From Phycisphaerae bacterium (GTDB lineage: Bacteria > Planctomycetota > Phycisphaerae > Sedimentisphaerales > Anaerobacaceae), in the NCBI GenBank assembly GCA_017993835.1, contig JAGOLX010000024.1:1-39208 (forward strand): a DNA stretch of 39,208 nt, in the 5' to 3' direction. This document shows positions 34,324 through 39,208 of this stretch, piece after piece. The position numbers were made by a program, and so were the translations under genes. The notes under the pieces were generated by a model. The model saw only the letters and a list, made by a program, of their open reading frames with translations, was not told where the DNA came from and did not search any database. How positions within the stretch are numbered: position 1 is the stretch's first letter; every line of letters starts with the position of its first letter.

Positions 34324-35946
34324 ATGAAAAGGGTCCTTCTGAGTGTCATCATTCTCCTGCTGCTTTCACCCCGTGCAACGTTCGGGGAACGGATCCGTCT
34401 TGCCAACGCCGGCAAGGCGGGCCTGAACGTCACATCCCTGGAGCAGGTCCTGCGGCTTTCGGAAGACGAGATTGATCTGGCCACCGCGACGCTGATCGCG
34501 TCGGAATACTGGAGCGACGTGGTCGCCGGCCGACGCTATCTCGACGAGCTGGATGCGATGGCGACGGAGATCCTGAAGCGCCTGCGCCAGCAGCGATTGC
34601 CCGTGGACTCGCGAGCCATCCCGATCATCAACCAGTATCTCTTCGAGGAACTCGGCTTTCAGACAATCGCCCACGCAGACGATCCCAACGACCTGTTCCT
34701 CCATTCCGTGATGGACCGGCAACAGGGCTACTGCCTGAGTCTGTCCATCCTGTATCTGTCCATCGCGGAGCGGCTGGGGCTCAATGTCTACGGCGTCGTC
34801 GTCCCGGGCCACTTCTTCGTCCGGTACGAGAAGGGGCGAGTCCGATTCAACATCGAAACGACCAGCAACGGCGCCAGTCCGCCCGATGAGCACTACAGGA
34901 CCCGGTTCAACGTGCCCGAGGGCGGACGCGACTCCATCTACATGAAGAGCCTCAACAAGCGCCAGTCGCTCGGCTGTTTCTTCAACAACCTCGGCAACGT
35001 CTACAGCGAGATCGGTGACGTCAATACCGCCATGGTGGCCCTCGAGCGCGCCGTCGCGATCAATCCGACGCTGTCCGAATCCCGCGCCAACCTCGGCAAT
35101 ATCTATCTGCAGAAGAATCGTGTGAACGAAGCGATCCGTCAGTATCGCGCGGCCCTCGATCTGAACCCCCACGATCCGAAGACCCATAACAACCTCGGCA
35201 ACGCCTACATGGCAATCGACGAGCTCAACGCGGCGGCCTCCGCCTACCGACAGGCGATTCATCTCGATCCTGACTTCGTCGATGCCTATCGGAACATGGC
35301 GCTGCTCCTGACGAGACAGGAGCGATACGGTCAGGCGATGTCTCAACTGAATCTGGCGATGGCCCTCGACAGCGAGAACGCGCAGATCTACAATCAGTTC
35401 GGTGAACTGTACTGCCGGATGCACGAGTACGACAAGGGCCTGTCGCAGTTTCGCAGAGCAGCGAGTCTCAAGCCGGATTCCGCGGAGGCCTACTACGGCA
35501 TGGGCATCTGCTACGGCGGCTTGAAGCAGGCCGACGCGGAAATCCAGTCGTACATACAGGCCCTGACGCTCAAGCCCACGATGCTCGCGGCCCTTATCGA
35601 TCTGGGTACAGCGTACTTCAACCAGGGCCAATACGACCTGGCGGTGCAGTACTACAGGCAGGCGGCGGCGGCCAAGCCGGATGACTCGAGAATCCTCTTC
35701 AACCTGGGTTCCGCCTATCTGAAGAAAGAACAGTGGGATCTGGCCGTCGAGGCCTATCTGCGAGTCGTCAGAATGGAGCCCCAGACAGGCGACGCACATC
35801 ACGCGCTGGCGTACGCCTTCTACAGGCTCGGCAACGTCGAGCAGGCGTGGGGCTATGCAAACACAGCCAAGCGACTCGGAACGAAGATCCCGGAAGACCT
35901 GCTCAACGCCATTCAGAGCCGGCTCAAGCAGGCCGCCCGACGCTGA
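34324..35946 (+). CDS. Exported SirB1/transglutaminase-like protein with TPR repeats
   Basis: A 540-residue protein. A signal peptide (about 1-21, KRVLLSVIILLLLSP) precedes a SirB1-type Transglut_core2 domain (about 40-200). That domain has DPNDLFLHSVMDRQQGYCLSLSILY with Cys near 137 and VVVPGHFFVRYE with His near 163, the usual Cys/His pair of this group. About nine TPR units of 34 residues fill 215-530 (consensus-like NNLGNVYSEIGD, ANLGNIYLQKNR, NNLGNAYMAID). Such proteins probably mediate protein interactions; peptidase or transglutaminase activity is not shown. The start at 34324 has GAGAGGG just upstream and gives a clean signal peptide. coaE follows 48 bases later on the same strand. 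Confidence 0.85.
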   Translation: MKRVLLSVIILLLLSPRATFGERIRLANAGKAGLNVTSLEQVLRLSEDEIDLATATLIASEYWSDVVAGRRYLDELDAMATEILKRLRQQRLPVDSRAIPIINQYLFEELGFQTIAHADDPNDLFLHSVMDRQQGYCLSLSILYLSIAERLGLNVYGVVVPGHFFVRYEKGRVRFNIETTSNGASPPDEHYRTRFNVPEGGRDSIYMKSLNKRQSLGCFFNNLGNVYSEIGDVNTAMVALERAVAINPTLSESRANLGNIYLQKNRVNEAIRQYRAALDLNPHDPKTHNNLGNAYMAIDELNAAASAYRQAIHLDPDFVDAYRNMALLLTRQERYGQAMSQLNLAMALDSENAQIYNQFGELYCRMHEYDKGLSQFRRAASLKPDSAEAYYGMGICYGGLKQADAEIQSYIQALTLKPTMLAALIDLGTAYFNQGQYDLAVQYYRQAAAAKPDDSRILFNLGSAYLKKEQWDLAVEAYLRVVRMEPQTGDAHHALAYAFYRLGNVEQAWGYANTAKRLGTKIPEDLLNAIQSRLKQAARR

Positions 35947-35955
35947 GCAAGAAAA

Positions 35956-35983
35956 TCTCCGAACCCATTGACAGGATCGGAGA
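35956..35983 (+). promoter_or_regulatory. Hairpin just upstream of coaE
   Basis: TCTCCGA (35956-35962) pairs perfectly with TCGGAGA (35977-35983) around a 14-base loop. The 3' arm includes GGAG, the only Shine-Dalgarno-like sequence before the ATG at 35995, so folding could hide it. There is no T-run. Confidence 0.4.
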
Positions 35984-35994
35984 CCACCGATAGA

Positions 35995-36654
35995 ATGCAG
36001 GGGCAAAGTGGGAGTCAGCAGCAGAGCTGCCTGAACGTGGTCAATCCCAGCAGAAAGCCAATTATTGGAATCATCGGCGGAATCGCTTCCGGCAAGAGCA
36101 CTGTCGCCACGGAGTTCGGGAAGTTGGGCTGCGGGGTCATCAGCGCCGATGCCCTTGTGCACGATCTCCTTGCGGAAGAGGCAGTCCGCGATCAGGTGTG
36201 CGAGTTGTTCGGTCGGGAGATACTCGGGCCCGACGGTCGGATTGACCGCACGAAGCTGGCTCGCATCGTATTTGCCGACGAGCAGAAGCTGGCCGCGTTG
36301 AACAGGATGATTCACCCTCGCGTGCTTCAGCGAACGGAAGAACTGATTGCCCGGTCCAGCTCTCGAACGGATATCAAAGCCATCGTGCTGGACATGCCCC
36401 TGCTGGTCGAGGTGGGCTGGGCTGACCGCTGTGACAGACTGATCTTCGTAAAATGTGACCGCGTCCGACGGGCCGAGAGAATCCGTCGGACCGGACGGAT
36501 GAACGAGCAGAGCCTCCAGGCCCGCGAAAATTTTCAAATTTCTCTAGACAAGAAGGCCAGGCTGGCCGATAATACCATAGACAACAATTCTGACTTCTTG
36601 ACACTGGTCAGGCAAATCCAAGATATCTTCTCTGACATAGCCGGAAACAGGTAG
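35995..36654 (+). CDS. coaE: Dephospho-CoA kinase
   Basis: Last enzyme of coenzyme A synthesis, phosphorylating dephospho-CoA in the cytosol. The product of about 219 residues has the P-loop IIGGIASGKST, then GCGVISADALVHDLL (the conserved Asp after the P-loop). It continues with LARIVFADEQKLAALNRMIHPRV, the PLLVEVGW segment and CDRVRRAERIRRTGR in the lid region. The N-terminal 20 residues before the P-loop strand are not conserved, so the start is uncertain. ATG 35995 has poorly spaced GGAG, and a TTG at 35968 is an alternative. It lies between the SirB1-TPR gene and rho. Confidence 0.93.
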   Translation: MQGQSGSQQQSCLNVVNPSRKPIIGIIGGIASGKSTVATEFGKLGCGVISADALVHDLLAEEAVRDQVCELFGREILGPDGRIDRTKLARIVFADEQKLAALNRMIHPRVLQRTEELIARSSSRTDIKAIVLDMPLLVEVGWADRCDRLIFVKCDRVRRAERIRRTGRMNEQSLQARENFQISLDKKARLADNTIDNNSDFLTLVRQIQDIFSDIAGNR

Positions 36655-36871
36655 TGGGGTTCGTTGGGAAGTCGTGCTGTGGGTGGCCGTCCCGTCGGGC
36701 TGTGAGGTTCTGGGGTGCAGCTCGAGACGCCCTCGTGCGGAATCGTCGGAGAGAAGATGCTTCACGTCGGCGACAGGCGTGTTGCCCGTATCTGTTGCGG
36801 AGGCAGATGTGTACCCGTATGACAGGGGGCAAGGGTGACAGTAGGGTTATGTATCGGAAAAAGGAGTAGTT

Positions 36872-38389
36872 ATGGCTAAGGCCAAGACAACCAGAAGGAA
36901 AGGGAATAAGAGGAAGGCTGCCGGGGCAGAGACGCCGCAAGGACAGCTCGATCGATCGCAGGAGCTGCAAGGCGCCGCCGCGGGCGAAGAGACAGCCGAG
37001 ACCCCTATGGCCGAAGCCGCAGAGGCACAGCCGGAAGGCGACTCCGAGGGCATGCCCGAAGGCGTCGAGGTCGTCGAGGGGACCGAGGAAGAGTCCACCC
37101 ACGCCAAATACGAACGAATCAAGAAGGGCAATCTCTACCTCACGGACCTGCAGCGTCTCAACGTGGGCGAGCTCCACGAGATGGCCAAGAAAGAAGGCAT
37201 TACGGAATACAGCGCCCTGAAAAAGCAGGACCTGATTTTCCGAATCCTCAAAGAGCGGATCCGCCAGAGCGGTCTGATGTACGGCGAAGGCGTCCTGGAG
37301 GTCCTTCCCGACGGCTACGGATTCCTCCGCAACCCGACGTACAACTACCTGTCCAGTTCCGACGACATCTACGTATCGCCGTCGCAAATCCGACGCTTCG
37401 GACTGCGGACGGGCAACATCGTTTCCGGACAAATCAGGCCGCCAAAGGATTCCGAGAAGTACTTCGCCCTGCTGCGCGTCGAGGCGATCAACTTCGAGAA
37501 TCCCGATCTGCTGGCGGATAAGATCGTCTTCAGCGACCTGACGCCGCTGCACCCGGAACAGCGTCTCATCCTCGAAACGAGCGGCGACGAGCTGAACATG
37601 CGGATCATCGACCTCGTCACGCCCGTGGGCAAGGGCCAGCGCGGCCTGATCGTCGCTCCGCCGCGAACCGGCAAGACGATCCTGCTCCAGAAGATGGCGA
37701 ATGCCATCAGCACGAATCATCCCGAGGTGAAGCTGATCGTGCTGCTCATCGACGAGCGACCCGAGGAAGTGACGGAAATGGAGCGAAAGACCGCCGATTC
37801 CGTCGAGGTCATCAGCTCCACGTTCGACGAGCCCGCCGCACGGCACTGCCAGGTGGCCGAGATCGTCATCGAGAAGGCCAAGCGAATGGTCGAGTACGGC
37901 CAGGACGTCGTCATCCTGCTCGACTCCATCACGCGTCTGGCGCGAGCCTACAACAACGAGACCCCGCACTCCGGGCGCATCCTGACCGGCGGCGTGGACG
38001 CGGGCGCCATGCAGATGCCCAAGAAGTTCTTCGGCGCCGCCCGAAAGGTCGAGGAAGGCGGGTCGCTGAGCATCTTCGCCACCGCGCTGATCGACACCGG
38101 GTCCAAGATGGACGAAGTGATCTTCGAGGAGTTCAAGGCGACCGGCAACATGGAACTGCACCTGGATCGCCGGCTCGTGGATCGTCGAGTCTGGCCGGCC
38201 ATCGAGATCACGCGAAGCGGAACGCGACGCGAGGAACTGCTGCTGGACCCGAAGGAGCTCGAGCTGGTCTATCGTCTGCGCCGAGTCCTCAGCGATCTGA
38301 ACCCCGTCGAAGCGGTCGAGCTGCTCAAGAGCCGACTCGCCAAGACGCGGAGCAATGCCGAGTTCCTGATGACGATGAACCTGGACTGA
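36872..38389 (+). CDS. rho: Transcription termination factor Rho
   Basis: Hexameric RNA helicase that ends transcription. The 505-residue protein has a charged low-complexity N-terminal extension (about 1-85, Lys/Arg first, then Glu/Ala-rich), the Rho N-terminal helical domain ([20 protein letters not shown]) and the RNA-binding cold-shock-like domain ([16 protein letters not shown]). The ATPase core has Walker A APPRTGKT near 262-269, Walker [18 protein letters not shown], the Q-loop region [18 protein letters not shown] and the arginine-finger region [17 protein letters not shown] five bases before the ATG supports the start. A 217-base leader without a recognisable gene precedes it, and a strong terminator follows. 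Confidence 0.97.
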   Translation: MAKAKTTRRKGNKRKAAGAETPQGQLDRSQELQGAAAGEETAETPMAEAAEAQPEGDSEGMPEGVEVVEGTEEESTHAKYERIKKGNLYLTDLQRLNVGELHEMAKKEGITEYSALKKQDLIFRILKERIRQSGLMYGEGVLEVLPDGYGFLRNPTYNYLSSSDDIYVSPSQIRRFGLRTGNIVSGQIRPPKDSEKYFALLRVEAINFENPDLLADKIVFSDLTPLHPEQRLILETSGDELNMRIIDLVTPVGKGQRGLIVAPPRTGKTILLQKMANAISTNHPEVKLIVLLIDERPEEVTEMERKTADSVEVISSTFDEPAARHCQVAEIVIEKAKRMVEYGQDVVILLDSITRLARAYNNETPHSGRILTGGVDAGAMQMPKKFFGAARKVEEGGSLSIFATALIDTGSKMDEVIFEEFKATGNMELHLDRRLVDRRVWPAIEITRSGTRREELLLDPKELELVYRLRRVLSDLNPVEAVELLKSRLAKTRSNAEFLMTMNLD

Positions 38390-38505
38390 AACCCTGGCCT
38401 GAATCAGGGATCGGCCGGATCACACAGGCCGCCTGTGAAATGCGACGGCCCGGCTTTCAACCAGTCGATCCCTTTACAGACCATCGTGGTATGATTAACA
38501 TGATT

Positions 38506-38537
38506 TCCGGCAGGCGCGCGTCTGCCGGATTTTTTTT
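38506..38537 (+). terminator. Rho-independent terminator
   Basis: TCCGGCAG (38506-38513) pairs perfectly with CTGCCGGA (38522-38529) around an eight-base loop and is followed by eight T (38530-38537). It lies 117 bases after rho and 25 before valS. Confidence 0.9.
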
Positions 38538-38562
38538 GCACGGTTTCTACGCTGGATAGGTC

Positions 38563-39208
38563 ATGACAGAGCAGTTGTCAAAGACATACGATCCGAAGTC
38601 CGTCGAGGAGCAGGTCGCTCAACTCTGGCAATCGAGATCCTACTTTCACGCCGAGCCTTCGCGTGACGGCGGCACGCGAAGACCGTTCACCATTGTGATC
38701 CCCCCGCCGAACGTGACCGCCGCACTGCACCTGGGACACGCCTTGAACAACACGCTCCAGGACATTCTGATCCGCTTCCGACGGATGCAGCAGTGCGAGA
38801 CGCTCTGGATGCCCGGCACGGACCACGCGGGCATCGCGACGCAGACCGTCGTCGAGAAGCGCATCCTCGCGGAGGAAGGCAGGCGGCGCACCGATTTCCA
38901 GCGGGAGGAGTTCGTCAAACGCATCCAGGCGTGGAAGGACGAGTACGAAGCCACGATCCTGGGCCAGCTCAAGGCGATGGGCTGCTCGTGCGACTGGGAA
39001 CGCACGCGGTTCACGATGGACGAGGTTTGCGCGAAGGCCGTCCGAGCCAACTTCTTCAATCTGTTCAAGGACGGCCTGATCTATCGCGGCAAGCGCCTGG
39101 TCAACTGGGACCCGGCCACGCAGACGGTCCTCGCGGACGACGAGGTCGAGCACGAGACCGTGCAAGGCCATTTCTGGTACCTGCGGTACCTGCTCGTCGA
39201 ACCGGTGG
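38563..39208 (+). CDS. valS: Valyl-tRNA synthetase, 5' part
   Basis: Charges tRNA-Val in the cytosol. The frame starts at ATG 38563 and runs open to the window edge, giving 215 residues of an expected 850-950. The start MTEQLSKTYDPKSVEEQVAQLW matches ValS, the class I signature is IPPPNVTAALHLGHALN (HLGH at 57-60, the HIGH motif), and MPGTDHAGIATQTVVEK and RGKRLVNWDPATQTVLADDEVE are typical. The editing domain, KMSKS motif and anticodon-binding domain lie outside the window. GGATAGG lies just before the start. As the rho terminator is only 25 bases upstream, its promoter position is unclear. Confidence 0.96.
   Translation, partial: MTEQLSKTYDPKSVEEQVAQLWQSRSYFHAEPSRDGGTRRPFTIVIPPPNVTAALHLGHALNNTLQDILIRFRRMQQCETLWMPGTDHAGIATQTVVEKRILAEEGRRRTDFQREEFVKRIQAWKDEYEATILGQLKAMGCSCDWERTRFTMDEVCAKAVRANFFNLFKDGLIYRGKRLVNWDPATQTVLADDEVEHETVQGHFWYLRYLLVEPV

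Noticed and set aside
24818-36537. Long antisense frames over polA (24818-26944, +) and over the SirB1-TPR and coaE genes (34366-36537, -)
   Set aside because: The sense strands encode conserved motifs of known families, and the antisense products show none.
38486-38537. Promoter and attenuator (T-box-like) for valS, from TGG-TATGAT just before the terminator
   Set aside because: There is no -35 element, no T-box sequence and no antiterminator fold; the hairpin is explained as the rho terminator.
1-39208. tRNA or rRNA genes and IS elements
   Set aside because: No cloverleaf with a GTTCRANNC arm, no rRNA segments and no transposase or terminal-repeat structure were found in the gaps.

Overview
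The window is a high-GC stretch of bacterial chromosome. Gene content points to the Planctomycetota, most likely the Phycisphaerae/Sedimentisphaerales side. Evidence for this is several Tat-exported Gfo/Idh/MocA proteins, two DUF1080 proteins, very large secreted multidomain proteins (lamin-tail/CotH and gingipain-type C25), an RCC1-repeat/DUF5648 protein, SGNH-TPR and SirB1-TPR proteins, a leucine-rich-repeat remnant and a non-HemE URO-D paralogue. Taxonomy is inferred from gene content only; no rRNA, tRNA, CRISPR array, prophage or IS element was seen.

Layout. 1-5.4 kb: apt (+) faces a 1518-aa secreted C25 peptidase (-) that has its own sigma70-like promoter. 5.4-8.1 kb: an AT-rich gap leads into a small protein fusing an excisionase-type HTH to two Clp N-terminal repeats (+), followed by a translationally coupled comB-like/prmC pair (-). 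8.1-15.2 kb: a tandem hairpin repeat, a Tat-exported Gfo/Idh/MocA protein, a rho-independent terminator, an inverted repeat around a promoter, a 1370-aa lamin-tail/CotH protein (+) and a Tat-exported sugar isomerase-like TIM barrel (-). 15.3-23.2 kb (-): an RCC1/DUF5648 protein with a near-consensus promoter and a roughly 240-nt leader, then a probable operon of DUF2961 (GH172-type), DUF2130 and SGNH-TPR genes. 23.3-23.9 kb: a decayed leucine-rich-repeat gene. 24.0-27.7 kb (-): a methyltransferase gene and polA. 27.8-33.2 kb (+): URO-D-family protein, Gfo/Idh/MocA protein, DUF1080-TIM fusion, a 100-aa orphan and a DUF167 (YggU) gene. 33.3-39.2 kb: a DUF1080 lipoprotein (-), then SirB1-TPR, coaE, rho, a strong terminator and the 5' part of valS (+).

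How the genes may work together. Housekeeping genes (apt, prmC, polA, coaE, rho, valS) are interleaved with exported carbohydrate and surface functions. Two DUF1080 proteins (one fused to a TIM barrel), two Gfo/Idh/MocA proteins, a second TIM-barrel protein and a GH172-type protein suggest extracytoplasmic glycan breakdown, possibly including oxidation to 3-keto-glycosides followed by elimination or hydrolysis. The items most worth a second look are the HTH-Clp_N fusion, the DUF1080-TIM fusion with an N-terminal CXXCH motif and its neighbours, the long leader of the RCC1 gene, the dyad around the CotH-gene promoter, and the intergenic repeat families.
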